Origin: Nocardiopsis listeri NBRC 13360
GTDB lineage: Bacteria; Actinomycetota; Actinomycetes; Streptosporangiales; Streptosporangiaceae
Direction: 5' to 3'
Assembly: GCF_001570765.1 (NCBI RefSeq)
Contig: NZ_BCSH01000023.1
Span: 1-64,000, forward strand
Length of the DNA: 64,000 nt
The notes beneath the pieces are model-generated. The model was given only the letters and a program-made list of their open reading frames with translations. It did no database searches and had not been told where the DNA came from. The position numbers were made by a program, and so were the translations under genes. Shown piece after piece: positions 7,741 to 16,308 of this stretch (its first letter is position 1; each line of letters starts with the position of its first letter).

Positions 7741-8816
7741 TGGCCTCTGCCGACACCGCACCGACCACCGCCTCGGTCGCCGCGCGAATGTCCACCCTGG
7801 ATCGCTTCCTGGCCGTGTGGATCCTGCTCGCCATGGCCGTGGGTCTAGGACTGGGGCGCCTGGTCCCAGGCATCGATCAGGCTCTGGCCGCGATGGAGAT
7901 CGGCGGTATCGCCCTGCCCATCGCCCTAGGCCTGCTGGTGATGATGTATCCGGTCCTGGCCAAGGTCCGCTACGACCGCCTGGACACCGTCACCGGTGAC
8001 CGATCCCTGCTCATCTCCTCCCTGGTGGTGAACTGGGTCATCGGCCCGGCGGTGATGTTCGCACTGGCCTGGATCTTCCTGGCCGACCTCCCCGAATACC
8101 GCACCGGACTCATCATCGTCGGCCTGGCCCGATGCATCGCGATGGTCATCATCTGGAACGATCTGGCCTGTGGCAACCGCGAGGCCGCCGCCGTCCTGGT
8201 CGCCCTCAACTCCCTCTTCCAGGTCCTGGCCTTCGGCGTGCTGGGCTGGTTCTACCTGGATCTGCTCCCCGGATGGCTGGGGCTGGACACCGACGGCTTG
8301 GACGTCTCGCCCTGGCTGATCGCGCTCAACGTCGTCATCTTCCTCGGCATCCCGTTGGCCGCGGGGTTCCTGACCCGTTTCCTGGGCGAGCGTCGGATGG
8401 GCCGGGAACGCTATGAAGCGCACTTCCTGCCCAAGATCGGCCCATGGGCGCTCTACGGGCTGCTGTTCACCATCGTGCTGCTCTTCGCCCTCCAAGGCGG
8501 CACCATCACCAGCAGGCCCCTGGACGTGGCGCGCATCGCGACCCCCTTGCTGATCTACTTCGTGCTCATGTGGTTCGGCACCTTCGCCTTCGCCAAGATG
8601 ATCGGCATGTCCTATGACCGCACCACCACCCTGGCGTTCACGGCAGCGGGCAACAACTTCGAACTCGCCATCGCGGTGGCCATCGCCACCTTCGGTGTGG
8701 CCTCCGGTCAGGCCCTGGCAGGGGTGGTCGGGCCGCTGATCGAGGTTCCCGTCCTCGTCGCTTTGGTCTATGTGTCGCTGGCCTGGCGCAAACGGTTCAC
8801 CGCAGACCGAAGGTAA
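7740..8816 (+). CDS. acr3: Acr3-type arsenite efflux permease
   Basis: This 358-residue membrane protein exports arsenite. About ten hydrophobic segments are visible, starting at FLAVWILLAMAVGLGLG. The conserved Acr3 features are present: the YPVLAKVRYD loop, the GLARCIAMVIIWNDLACGNREAA block with the cysteine needed in this family, and the AAGNNFELAIAVAIATFG motif. Length and topology fit a full-length Acr3 of the bile/arsenite/riboflavin transporter superfamily. It starts at ATG 7740, overlapping the arsR stop, and ends 168 bases before the integrase gene. It needs no ATPase. The arsR-acr3 pair with divergent arsC gives a complete minimal arsenate-resistance unit. Confidence 0.95.
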   Translation: MASADTAPTTASVAARMSTLDRFLAVWILLAMAVGLGLGRLVPGIDQALAAMEIGGIALPIALGLLVMMYPVLAKVRYDRLDTVTGDRSLLISSLVVNWVIGPAVMFALAWIFLADLPEYRTGLIIVGLARCIAMVIIWNDLACGNREAAAVLVALNSLFQVLAFGVLGWFYLDLLPGWLGLDTDGLDVSPWLIALNVVIFLGIPLAAGFLTRFLGERRMGRERYEAHFLPKIGPWALYGLLFTIVLLFALQGGTITSRPLDVARIATPLLIYFVLMWFGTFAFAKMIGMSYDRTTTLAFTAAGNNFELAIAVAIATFGVASGQALAGVVGPLIEVPVLVALVYVSLAWRKRFTADRR

Positions 8817-8984
8817 GGCGAGACTCGCTCACCTGGCGTGGGTGTCGTGTCTCGTGCGAGGGAGGCCCCGGCAAACACTGGGCGCCTTCCTCACATCCGG
8901 GTAAGGGGGACTGGACAGGAGAAGATGACGCTCTGAAGCCGGATTCTGGTCCTTGGGCTGATACTGGTTTCAGGGGTGTTGGTC

Positions 8985-10343
8985 ATGTCCGGATCGGGTT
9001 CGGTGTACAAGCGGTGCGGGTGCCGAGGAACCAAGAGCGCGAAGGCCAGAGAGGGGCGCTGCTCTGGACTGGCAAGGCGCGGTCATGGGAGTTGGTACTT
9101 CACCCTGGACTTGGAACACACACCGGGCGGTAGGCGGCGGGTGCGCCGGGGCGGGTTCGTTTCCCGGGAAGCCGCGCGTGAAGGGCTGCGCCAGGCCCGG
9201 GAACTGGAGGGGGTCGATGCCGACCCGGCGGTGTTGACGCTGTCTGCGTGGTTGGAGCGGTGGCTGGCCACCCGTACCCGGTTGCGGCCTTTGACCCGCA
9301 CCAGTTACGCCGAGCACATCCACCGCTACCTCACACCCCATCTGGGTGCGGTGCCGTTGGAGGAGCTGACCCCCACCCTGGTGCAGGAGGCCTTCGAACA
9401 GATCCGTCACCGCACCACACCGGCAGGAGGACAAGTGTCTGCGGCCACGGTGCAGCGGATCCGTGCCACGTTGCGGGCGGCGTTGAACACCGCCGTGCGC
9501 GAAGGGTTGTTGGCCTCTAACCCCGCCCAAGGGCTGCGGTTGGAACCTGGGGCGGCGGAGCGGCCGGTGGTGTGGACCGAGCAGGCCGTGGCCGAATGGG
9601 CCCACGGTGGTGTTCGGCCGGCGGTGGCGGTATGGACGGTGGAGCAGACCCGCCACTTCCTGCAGCATGTGGGTGAGCATCGGTTGTACGCGCTGTTCCA
9701 CCTGGCGGTGATGACCGGGCTGCGGCGCGGTGAGGTGGTGGGCCTGCGCTGGCCTGAGGTTGATCTTGTGGGCGGCACGGTGCGGGTGGTGCGCCAACTC
9801 CAGTGTCACCGGGGTGGGTTGGTGGAGTTGGCGCCCAAGAGCGCGGCGAGTCGCCGTGTGGTGGCGTTGGACCACACCACTTTGGGGGTGTTGCGACGTC
9901 ACCAGTGGCATCAGCAGAACGAGGCCGAAACCCAGGGGCGGGTGTGGGACCCGCGCGGGTGGGTGTTCACGGCTGTGCGGGGTGGACCGATGGCTCCTGA
10001 TCGTCTGTCCCGCCTGTTTCGCACACTCAATTCTGAGAGTGGGTTGCCGCCGGTGCGGTTGCATGATCTGCGGCACGGGGCAGCGACGTTGGCGTTGGCG
10101 GCGGGGGTGGAGTTGAAGGTGGTCCAGGCGATGCTGGGGCACGCGAGCATCGTGTTGACCGCGGACACCTATTCCAGCGTGTTGCCTCAGGTGGCGCGGG
10201 AGGCGGCGGAGCGGACCGCGTGGCTGGTGCTACGTGATGCGGGTAGAACCCATCGGAGGGGGAGTGTGCGCAGGGTGAACAAGGGGCTGGTCCCACCTCG
10301 GTCCCACCCTGGTCCCATCAGTAGAAGGGACCGTTTCAGGTGA
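8985..10343 (+). CDS. Tyrosine recombinase, island A integrase
   Basis: This 452-residue phage-type integrase has an N-terminal arm-binding region (MSGSGSVYKRCGCRG; AP2-like strands around WYFTLDLEHTPGGRRRVRRGGF), a core-binding SAM-like domain (residues about 85-185) and a C-terminal catalytic domain. The catalytic residues are visible: Arg in TGLRRGE, Lys in APKSAASRR, HDLRHG, GHASI and the nucleophile Tyr in TADTYSSV. An unusual GC-rich N terminus carries CGCRG and Cys residues that may bind zinc. I start it at ATG 8985; GTG 8976 is possible. The stop is 31 bases from the att copy at 10375, the normal arrangement for a tRNA-targeting element. It looks intact and could still mobilise island A. 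Confidence 0.93.
   Translation: MSGSGSVYKRCGCRGTKSAKAREGRCSGLARRGHGSWYFTLDLEHTPGGRRRVRRGGFVSREAAREGLRQARELEGVDADPAVLTLSAWLERWLATRTRLRPLTRTSYAEHIHRYLTPHLGAVPLEELTPTLVQEAFEQIRHRTTPAGGQVSAATVQRIRATLRAALNTAVREGLLASNPAQGLRLEPGAAERPVVWTEQAVAEWAHGGVRPAVAVWTVEQTRHFLQHVGEHRLYALFHLAVMTGLRRGEVVGLRWPEVDLVGGTVRVVRQLQCHRGGLVELAPKSAASRRVVALDHTTLGVLRRHQWHQQNEAETQGRVWDPRGWVFTAVRGGPMAPDRLSRLFRTLNSESGLPPVRLHDLRHGAATLALAAGVELKVVQAMLGHASIVLTADTYSSVLPQVAREAAERTAWLVLRDAGRTHRRGSVRRVNKGLVPPRSHPGPISRRDRFR
10289..10318 (+). repeat. Triple GGTCCCA repeat at the integrase 3' end
   Basis: Three GGTCCCA units lie about 11 bases apart inside the last codons of the integrase gene. The same array, with one change, occurs at 17595-17623 beside the tRNA. 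Regular spacing of one helical turn next to an att core suggests integrase arm sites embedded in coding sequence. Confidence 0.5.
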
Positions 10344-10374
10344 GGTGAAGCGACCCCTCTGAACTGGGGTTTTG

Positions 10375-10419
10375 TGGCGCACCCGGCAGGATTCGAACCT
10401 GCGACCGTCGGATTAGAAG
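10375..10419 (-). repeat. att copy 2: tRNA-Arg 3' fragment at the junction of islands A and B
   Basis: These 45 bases are identical to tRNA-Arg positions 17681-17725, and the preceding TGGGGTTTTG is shared too. The sequence then continues GCCCGGTG rather than the tRNA's GTCCGGTG and diverges within a few bases. It is the boundary between the two tandem islands and lies 31 bases after the integrase stop. Confidence 0.9.
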
Positions 10420-10431
10420 CCCGGTGTTGCC

Positions 10432-10489
10432 CCGGTCCAAAACTGCAGAGCACGAACGGAGCACGCAAGCAGGGGATGCGTCCGATGGT
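10432..10489. repeat. Putative arm-site block at the start of island B
   Basis: This block matches 3945-4002 of island A (CCGGTCCAAA, GAGCACGAACGGAGCACGCA, GCGTCCGATGG). The shared block beside each att copy shows that the two islands use related integration machinery. The remaining bases up to the arsC stop at 10588 hold no gene that I can see. Confidence 0.5.
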
Positions 10490-10587
10490 GCAGGGCGAGT
10501 TTTTCGGATTCTCGTACAAGGTGTCCTGCCTTGTGGGTGCGGGGTAGGTGGCCCTGGATGTTGCTGTTGCGCCTGTGGTGGAAACGG

Positions 10588-10998
10588 TTAGTGGGGAAGT
10601 AACTTGCCGATGAGTTCTTCGACGCGCTTGCGGATGTCGTCTCGGATAGGGCGGACGGCGTCCACACCCTGCCCGGCGGGGTCGGGGAGTTCCCAGTCGA
10701 GGTAGCGCTTGCCAGGGAAGATGGGGCAGGTGTCGCCGCAGCCCATCGTCACGCACACGTCGGAGGCCTCGACAGAGTCGGCGGTGAGGACCTTGGGGTT
10801 CTGGTCGGTGATGTCGATACTGACCTCGGCCATGGCCTCGACGACCGCGGGGTTGAGCGTGTCGGCGGGGGCTGATCCTGCCGAGCGGACCTCGGTCCGT
10901 CCCTCGGACAGGTGGCGCAGCCAGGCAGCGGTCATTTGGGAGCGTCCGGCGTTGTGCACGCAGACGAACAGGACGGACGGCTGGTCGGTACCGGTCAT
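10588..10998 (-). CDS. arsC: Arsenate reductase ArsC, island B copy
   Basis: This 136-residue protein is a close paralogue of the island A ArsC. It has CVHNAGRSQ, SAGSAPADTLNPAVVEAM, and the GCGDTCPIFPGKRYLDWELPDPAGQG block with both resolving-cysteine candidates. The start ATG is at 10998. It lies 13 bases downstream of the tape-measure::ArsC chimera on the same strand, so both are likely on one transcript whose promoter lies in phage-derived DNA. All catalytic residues that I can check are present. No arsenite exporter is found in island B, so it would depend on Acr3 of island A or on another pump. Confidence 0.92.
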   Translation of the reverse strand: MTGTDQPSVLFVCVHNAGRSQMTAAWLRHLSEGRTEVRSAGSAPADTLNPAVVEAMAEVSIDITDQNPKVLTADSVEASDVCVTMGCGDTCPIFPGKRYLDWELPDPAGQGVDAVRPIRDDIRKRVEELIGKLLPH

Positions 10999-11011
10999 GG
11001 CGGGTGTTCCC

Positions 11012-11818
11012 CTACTTCGGGTCGACGGTGGTGGGCACGGATGTAGGTGCTGCGATCAGGGACAACAGGTCGCTGACGTGGGTGTCGATCACGTCTCGGA
11101 TACGTCGCAGCTCGGAGGGTGAGGCGCCGTGGGGGTCGGGTGTGGGCCAGTCCAGGTAGCGACGCCCGGGGACCACGGGGCAGGCGTCACCGCAGCCCAG
11201 AGTGATGACGAAGTCGGCCGCCTCGACGACCTCTTCGGTCAGCGGTTTGGGGTAGGCCCGGCCCAGGTCCACGCCGACCTCGGCCAGGATCTCGGCCAGG
11301 TGGGGTTCGAGTTCAGAGGCGGGGTCGGTACCCGCGGAAGAAACCGTGATCGGCTCGGTGGCCCGGTGAGTGAGCAGGGCGTCGGCGATCTGAGAGCGTC
11401 CGGAGTTGTGGCCGCACACGAACAGCACGCGCACGGGCCGGGTAGCGTGCGTCTGCTGCGCGGCGATCAGGGCGCCCAGGCGTTCGGCGAGCACATTCAG
11501 GTGAGTGGTCACCGTGGCGGTGGCGGTGAGCGCGTCGCCCATGCCGGACAGGCTGGCGGCGAGCGTGGAGACCCCTGTGCCGGCGACGAGGGCGGCTGCA
11601 GGTAAGGCGAGAACGGCGCCTGCGGCGGGTCCGGCTGCGGCGGTGAGGGAGGTCAACGCGCTGACGGCGGTTGCGATCGCCGTCATCTTGCCGATGTCGC
11701 CGACCCGGTCGAACCTCTTGATCAGGTTGTCGAGTCCACGGGCGGCCCGTTTGACGCCCTTGTCGAACCTCTTCGAGTCGAGACCCAGCCTGACGAGCAG
11801 GGATGCAACGGTCGCCAT
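11012..11818 (-). CDS. Chimera: phage tape-measure N terminus fused to ArsC
   Basis: This 268-residue frame has two unrelated parts. Residues 1 to about 105 look like the start of a siphophage tape-measure protein: MATVASLLVRLGLDSKRFDKGV, a basic helix, then long Ala/Gly-rich hydrophobic stretches ending TLAASLSGMGDAL. Residues from about 130 onward are a complete arsenate reductase domain with the CX5R loop CGHNSGRS, SAGTDPASELEP and the GCGDACPVVPGRRYLDWPTPDP block. The junction falls around HLNVLAERLGALIAAQQTHATR. Phage tail genes occur upstream on the same strand in the right order, which supports a recombination event inside the tape-measure gene. The two hydrophobic stretches might anchor the protein in the membrane. 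Activity is untested. Confidence 0.8.
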   Translation of the reverse strand: MATVASLLVRLGLDSKRFDKGVKRAARGLDNLIKRFDRVGDIGKMTAIATAVSALTSLTAAAGPAAGAVLALPAAALVAGTGVSTLAASLSGMGDALTATATVTTHLNVLAERLGALIAAQQTHATRPVRVLFVCGHNSGRSQIADALLTHRATEPITVSSAGTDPASELEPHLAEILAEVGVDLGRAYPKPLTEEVVEAADFVITLGCGDACPVVPGRRYLDWPTPDPHGASPSELRRIRDVIDTHVSDLLSLIAAPTSVPTTVDPK

Positions 11819-11941
11819 GCGGGATCACCTCCCGCACGGTCTATTCAGGGTCTCGCTATAAGATTTTATTGATCAGCTGAACCATGTGGTTTTAGCAGAA
11901 ATCAAGGCCAGTATTAATCTGTCGAAGAAGGGGGTGTTTTG

Positions 11942-12919
11942 CTACGCTTCTGGGAGATCGTAGTAAGCGACGGGCCAGTCTACGCGGTCGGATTCTGACG
12001 CGTGCGCTATATGAGCAAGCAGCATGGCTGTAGGGTGATGAAGCGCAAGATCCAAAGACGCCTCTGTCTGTTCGTAGAATGCACTCAGGTCATATTCACG
12101 GTGGTGAATTCCCAGTAGTCTGCAGATGTGTTCGAATTCTTTATTGCGAAAGAATTCGTTTTGCATCTGGTCATGAAGTCGCGATGCGATGTCGAGCATT
12201 GCCTTGCCTTTTTCGGTTAGGCGATAGATGCTCGGCCATCCGGCGAAGTCCCATTCGTGGGAATTGAACCCGCCTGCGCGGTCAACCATGCCCGATAGTT
12301 CAAGGCGAAGGGCTTCCTCTTTGAGGATGGCCACGCTGAAGTCCGTATCCTTTTTCCATCGCGTGTAGTTGCCTACGGGATTGCTTGCCAGGTAAGCCAG
12401 CATCCAGATCGGCATTCCGAATCTACGAGACAAGGTGACATTCAAAACATCTTCAGAATTGAGGCCTCCGAGTGCTACATGCATCAAGAGGTCTCGTCTT
12501 ATCTCCTCGTCCAGGATTCCCTTGACTTGGAGTCGAGCGACTTCATTGTCTGCGTCGAAATCCTCGGGAATCCAGAAAACTCGTAAGCGAGCCAAGCGAT
12601 CACGCATTGGCGAGTTCCTGTAGTCGGACACGACTTCAGAAAGCCTGGCTCTAGTCTTCATTGAGTCTCTGGCGACATAGACGTTCGCCGAAGAATCTGG
12701 GTCGGAAAGAAGAGTTCTTAGGTCCTTGTCTATTCCGTCTCGATCGTGCTTCCAGATGGTCTGTCCAGATATCGCCTTTGACCAAACCCTGGTTATGTCA
12801 CATGCGAAGTCAAACTTCTTGCGTCCGGCTTCGCAATACTTAAAGAGCTGGGATTTTGATGCATTGGAAATCGCATCAAGGGCGGCCCATGTAAGGAACT
12901 CATGTTCTGGGGATGGCAA
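11942..12919 (-). CDS. Unknown 325-residue protein, possible phage cargo gene
   Basis: I do not recognise this protein. It is 325 residues, soluble, with no signal peptide. It has an N-terminal helical region (EFLTWAALDAISNASKSQLFKYCEAGRKKF) and a central acidic/basic domain. Around residues 210-260 there is a possible winged-helix segment (SIYRLTEKGKAMLDIASRLHDQ). It sits where the region between tail-assembly chaperone and tape measure would normally be tight, and its base composition is clearly more AT-rich than its neighbours, with many rare A/T-ending codons. That suggests a later insertion or moron-type cargo. A defence or regulatory role is conceivable but unproven. The 122 bases downstream, before the chimera start, hold nothing recognisable. 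Confidence 0.75.
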   Translation of the reverse strand: MPSPEHEFLTWAALDAISNASKSQLFKYCEAGRKKFDFACDITRVWSKAISGQTIWKHDRDGIDKDLRTLLSDPDSSANVYVARDSMKTRARLSEVVSDYRNSPMRDRLARLRVFWIPEDFDADNEVARLQVKGILDEEIRRDLLMHVALGGLNSEDVLNVTLSRRFGMPIWMLAYLASNPVGNYTRWKKDTDFSVAILKEEALRLELSGMVDRAGGFNSHEWDFAGWPSIYRLTEKGKAMLDIASRLHDQMQNEFFRNKEFEHICRLLGIHHREYDLSAFYEQTEASLDLALHHPTAMLLAHIAHASESDRVDWPVAYYDLPEA

Positions 12920-12990
12920 TGCAGTCTCCGTAAGGCGCTGGGAGCCTCACCATACAGACCGCTACCGACAGTTGCCCGAGAGTCATCCAC

Positions 12991-13692
12991 TTAGGCGATA
13001 TGTCCATTTTCAGTACCCCCCATGGCTGCGTTGGCTTCCCGGATCGCCGCCCACATCTGTTCCTCGGACTGGCAGTCGTCCCAGGTGGGCAGCAATTTCT
13101 CGGGGTCGATGGGCTTCGTGCCCTTGCGCCGGTTGACGTTGTAGACGGCTGCGGCGATGATCGCGGACTGAATGTCTCCCCGGCGTGCGCCGAGGGGTCC
13201 GGCGCGGCGCTCGTAGACGGCCCACTCGGTCAGCTCACGCGAGCTGATCCGGGCGAGCAGTTCGGCGACGGCCATGTTGAGGTGGCCGGCCAAGCGGAAA
13301 TAGAACTCCCGCTCGGGCCGGCGCCTCATTCCCCCCAAGAGCTCGTCGACGTCCTCGTCGGTCAGCCCGGAAAGCCTCTGACACTTCTCGAACACCCTGT
13401 TCAAGACTGCAGCGTTCTTGCGACCCAGGGCGGCGACGTCCGAGTTGCTGAACACAGCGTTGCCCTTGGCGTCGACGATGCACTTCGCGACGAACTTGGC
13501 TCTCACGTTGTCGAGCTTGAGACGCTTGGTGTTGCCAGCGATCTCGGTCTCGAACCGGTCCCTCTCGGTTCCGGCCAGCGCCCTGATCCGCACAGTGCCG
13601 CCCCACTCGGGAACGGGGACGGTGTCATATGCGAGGTCGTCGGCGCCGAGGATGGCGTCGCGGCCGAGGAACTCGGCGGTCTGTGTGGTCAT
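12991..13692 (-). CDS. Phage tail assembly chaperone (G/T-like), remnant
   Basis: This 233-residue protein resembles the fused form of siphophage tail assembly chaperones. The first half (GGTVRIRALAGTERDRFE, LSGLTDEDVDELLGG) is G-like, and the second half (EREFYFRLAGHLNMAVAELLARISSRELTEWAVYERRAGPLGARRGDIQSAIIAA) is the T-like part seen in phage minor tail proteins. In lambda-type phages the two parts are joined by a programmed frameshift. Here one continuous frame encodes both, with MRRRPEREF as the likely start of the T part. The start ATG is at 13692. It is in order between the major tail protein remnant and the tape-measure N terminus. It has no function without the rest of the phage. Confidence 0.75.
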   Translation of the reverse strand: MTTQTAEFLGRDAILGADDLAYDTVPVPEWGGTVRIRALAGTERDRFETEIAGNTKRLKLDNVRAKFVAKCIVDAKGNAVFSNSDVAALGRKNAAVLNRVFEKCQRLSGLTDEDVDELLGGMRRRPEREFYFRLAGHLNMAVAELLARISSRELTEWAVYERRAGPLGARRGDIQSAIIAAAVYNVNRRKGTKPIDPEKLLPTWDDCQSEEQMWAAIREANAAMGGTENGHIA

Positions 13693-13711
13693 CGGTCAGT
13701 CGTCCTTTCGG

Positions 13712-14036
13712 TCAGGGCGCAGGAGTCGGGGCGGGGGTGATGGTGGGTTCGCCGGAGACCTGCCACGTCAGAGTTGCGGCCATCTGCCCGTCGATGGGCA
13801 TCTCGCGCTCGAACCCGGTCAGCAGAGCCTCGAAAGCCCAGAGCTCGCCGGCCGGACTCTCCATCTCGTAGGCGACCGGGTTCGGGTTCTTGAAGTCGCC
13901 ATAGATGACGTCGTGCTTGTCGGGGTCGTAGTGGCACTCGACGGACACCTCGCCGCCGTCGACCAACCCGCCGATGAACTCGCGGAAGTTCGACGGGGTG
14001 TCTCGCGCCGAGTGTGTTGGAGGCTTGAGCGTGTGC
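13712..14036 (-). pseudogene. Phage major tail protein, C-terminal fragment
   Basis: The frame reads THSARDTPSNFREFIGGLVDGGEVSVE, then an acidic-aromatic middle and ends SGEPTITPAPTPAP at a stop at 13712. The FREFIGGL..GGEV pattern is typical of siphophage major tail tube proteins. The N-terminal part is missing: homology stops near 14036, where the transposase wreck begins. An internal ATG-like start cannot restore the missing region, so I call it a truncated remnant. Confidence 0.65.
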
Positions 14037-14051
14037 CGGGATCGCCTCCCG

Positions 14052-14758
14052 TCACTCGAGGTACCGGAACACGGTCATCTGTAAGCGGACCAGTGGCCGG
14101 TAGTATCCCCGGTCTGCAGGGTGGTGAGGCCGGTGGTACCACTGGGCGCGCAGGCCGAGGTTGGTGTTCAGGACCGGCAAGACGCTGGTGACGAGCTTGA
14201 GTTCGTGTACCTGCCTCAGTACAGGAAAGCCCGGCCAGTCCAGCACGTCGTCCACACTCGGTGACGAGCGGGATGTGGGGGCGGTGGGTAGTCCTGGCCT
14301 TGTCCCGGTCTTGGACAGACGCGGCCATCACGCACACCAACAGCCACAACCCCAGGGCGTCGGCGACGATGAATCTCTTGCGGCCGTTGACCTTCTTGCA
14401 CGCGGCATAGCTCCGGAGCCCCTGGCCTATGGTGTTGGCGCCCTTCGTGCTCTGGGAGTCGATGATCCCGCCGAGAGCTCGCCCCCACGTCCGTGCGCGG
14501 TGCGCAGTCAGCGGCGCAAAGCGGACATGATCTGCTCGATGACCTTGGTGTCCTCAGTGGGAGAAGCACCAGTACACGCCTCTGCCAGGGCGGGAAGTCC
14601 ACGGGCAGGTGCTGCCAGGAGCAGCCGGTACGCACCACGTACAAGATTGCGTCCACCACGCTGCGGCGGGGGTGCTTCTCGGGACGGCCGCCGGTGTCGG
14701 CCGGTGGGAGCAGGGCTCGATCAGGGCCCACCAGAGGGAGGGGTAGACCGGTCGTCAT
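14052..14758 (-). pseudogene. IS5-like transposase, multiply frameshifted
   Basis: The N-terminal segment (PLVGPDRALLPP, GGRPEKHPRRSVVDAILYVVRTGCSW, HLPVDFPPWQ) is a typical IS5-family DUF4096 start. Downstream pieces (GLWLLVCVMAASVQDRD) are in a second frame. A third frame, up to a stop at 14052 (YYRPLVRLQMTVFRYLE), looks different and may not be transposase. At least two frameshifts are needed, so it is inactive. Terminal repeats were not identified. Its left end coincides with the truncation of the major tail gene, so insertion or a subsequent deletion probably removed the tail N terminus. Confidence 0.65.
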
Positions 14759-14837
14759 GGCATAGCGTCATGCTCGCGGCCTGGGGAAGCAGTGTAGGGG
14801 CGAAGCACCCGGACTGTTACCCCTTCTCAAACACGAT

Positions 14838-16159
14838 CTAATACTGCAACGACAGGTTGTTGCCTGTGCGTCTGCGGTAGTGACTCATGCGGGCACGCTG
14901 CTGGGATCGGCGTCTGAACAACGACCACGCCAGCACGTGCTCGACCGGATGAGAGATCCGTGCCGCCACCCGGTTGAACAAACGGCGGACCTCGTTGACA
15001 CTCACGGGGACCAGACACACACCCAAGGCGTGTTCTGCCCCCCCTTTTGAACGGCCTGGCGGAGCCGGGCCAGGAACGCCAGTGCGGCCATGGACAAGGT
15101 GATGTGTCGGTACCACGCCCGATAACCACCCACTTGGTAGTGGTCCAGCCCGGTCTCGTTCTTCGCGGCCTGGAAGCATTCCTCGACCGCCCACCGGGAT
15201 GCGGCCACCCGCACCAATTCCGCCAGCGTCGTGTGTTCTGCTGCGAAGCAGATGTAGTAAGCGATATCAGCGGGATCGGTGAGGCTCCGACGAGCCAACA
15301 GCCAATGCCCCTTGCCCGGCTCACGCCAAGGGCGGATCTCGGCTCGGGCCCAGTCATACACGCGTGGCCCGTGCGCCCCATCACCGCAGCTCAGCCGCTC
15401 CCACGCCAGTCCGGGAAGGCCGGCGATCACCTGGTGCGCTCGGGGCATGCGCAGGTCCATCGCCACGACCGTCTGGGACTTGGGCACCGCGACCACATGA
15501 TGGATACCGTGCTGCTCCATCCACATCCGCAACCGGCTCACCTGCCCGTAGGCCTCGTCCGCGGTGACCCATCCGAAAGGGATCTGGGCTTGGACTGCTC
15601 TTTGCAGCATGACCAGGCCGAGTTCGTTCTTGGTGGCGAAGGCGACCTCATCACCGATACCGGCGGCCCGGCACCGGTCGCGGTCCTGGGTCCAGGCCTT
15701 GGGCAGATACAGCTCCCGGTCGATCAACGCCCGCCTCTGGGGTGCGGCGTAGGCCAAGAACACACCGAGCTGGCAGTTCTCGATCCGCCCCGCGGTACCC
15801 GAGTACTGACGGGCCACCCCGGCCGACTTCGTGCCCTTTTTGAGGAATCCGGTGTCGTCCAGGATCAGCACCCCGTCGTGGGGGTCGCCCAGGGCCTCCA
15901 CCACCAAGGTGCGCACGTCATCGCGCAGACCGTCAGTGTCCCAGGCATAGAAGTTCAGCAGGCGCTGGAGGCGTTCGGGGCCCTGTTCGCCGCACATCTC
16001 GGCCAGGGTCCACCCGTTCTTGCGTTCCAGTTCGCTGAGCAGTCCACGCAGGTAGGAGGTGGCCTGGCGGCGGGATTCGACGCGGGGGAAGCGGTGCGCG
16101 AAGGAGGCGGTGAACTCGGCGAAGCACCGCGACCAGGTGTCAAGGTCAGTGATGGCCAC
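14838..16159 (-). CDS. IS701-family transposase, needs a -1 frameshift
   Basis: The first frame (ATG 16159 to 15002) encodes 385 residues of a DDE transposase of the IS701 family: SRCFAEFTASFAHRFPRVESRR, the VLILDDTGFLKKGTKSAGVARQYSGTAG block, WVTADEAYG and WAVEECFQAAKNETGLDHYQVGGYRAWYRHITL. The expected C terminus (EHALGVCLVPVSVNEVRRLF to SHYRRRTGNNLSLQY) is in the -1 frame. The shift point is a run at 15038-15048, which in coding sense reads A AAG GGG GGG, a possible slippery heptamer. The joined product is about 440 residues, normal for the family. Its stop codon TAG uses bases of the target duplication. It could be programmed frameshifting or a homopolymer indel. Confidence 0.8.
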
Positions 16160-16211
16160 ACACGGTTACCTACTGTGCGCGGCTATCACATCGCAACCTG
16201 TCGTTGCAGTA
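14842..16211 (-). mobile_element. IS701-family insertion sequence, about 1370 bp
   Basis: Terminal inverted repeats are visible: TACTGCAACGACAGGTTG at 14842-14859 and its reverse complement at 16194-16211, 18 of 18 identical. CTAA flanks it on both sides (14838-14841 and 16212-16215), the four-base CTAR-type target duplication expected for IS701. It contains one transposase gene. The intact ends and duplication indicate a recent insertion. Confidence 0.9.
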
Positions 16212-16308
16212 CTAAACTGAAAACCCACAGTAGCGGGTCTCGGGGCGCCCCGGGGGTCCGCTGCTCTTCCCCCACTCAGAAACGCAACGTGCATGTGCAG
16301 GAGGCCCC

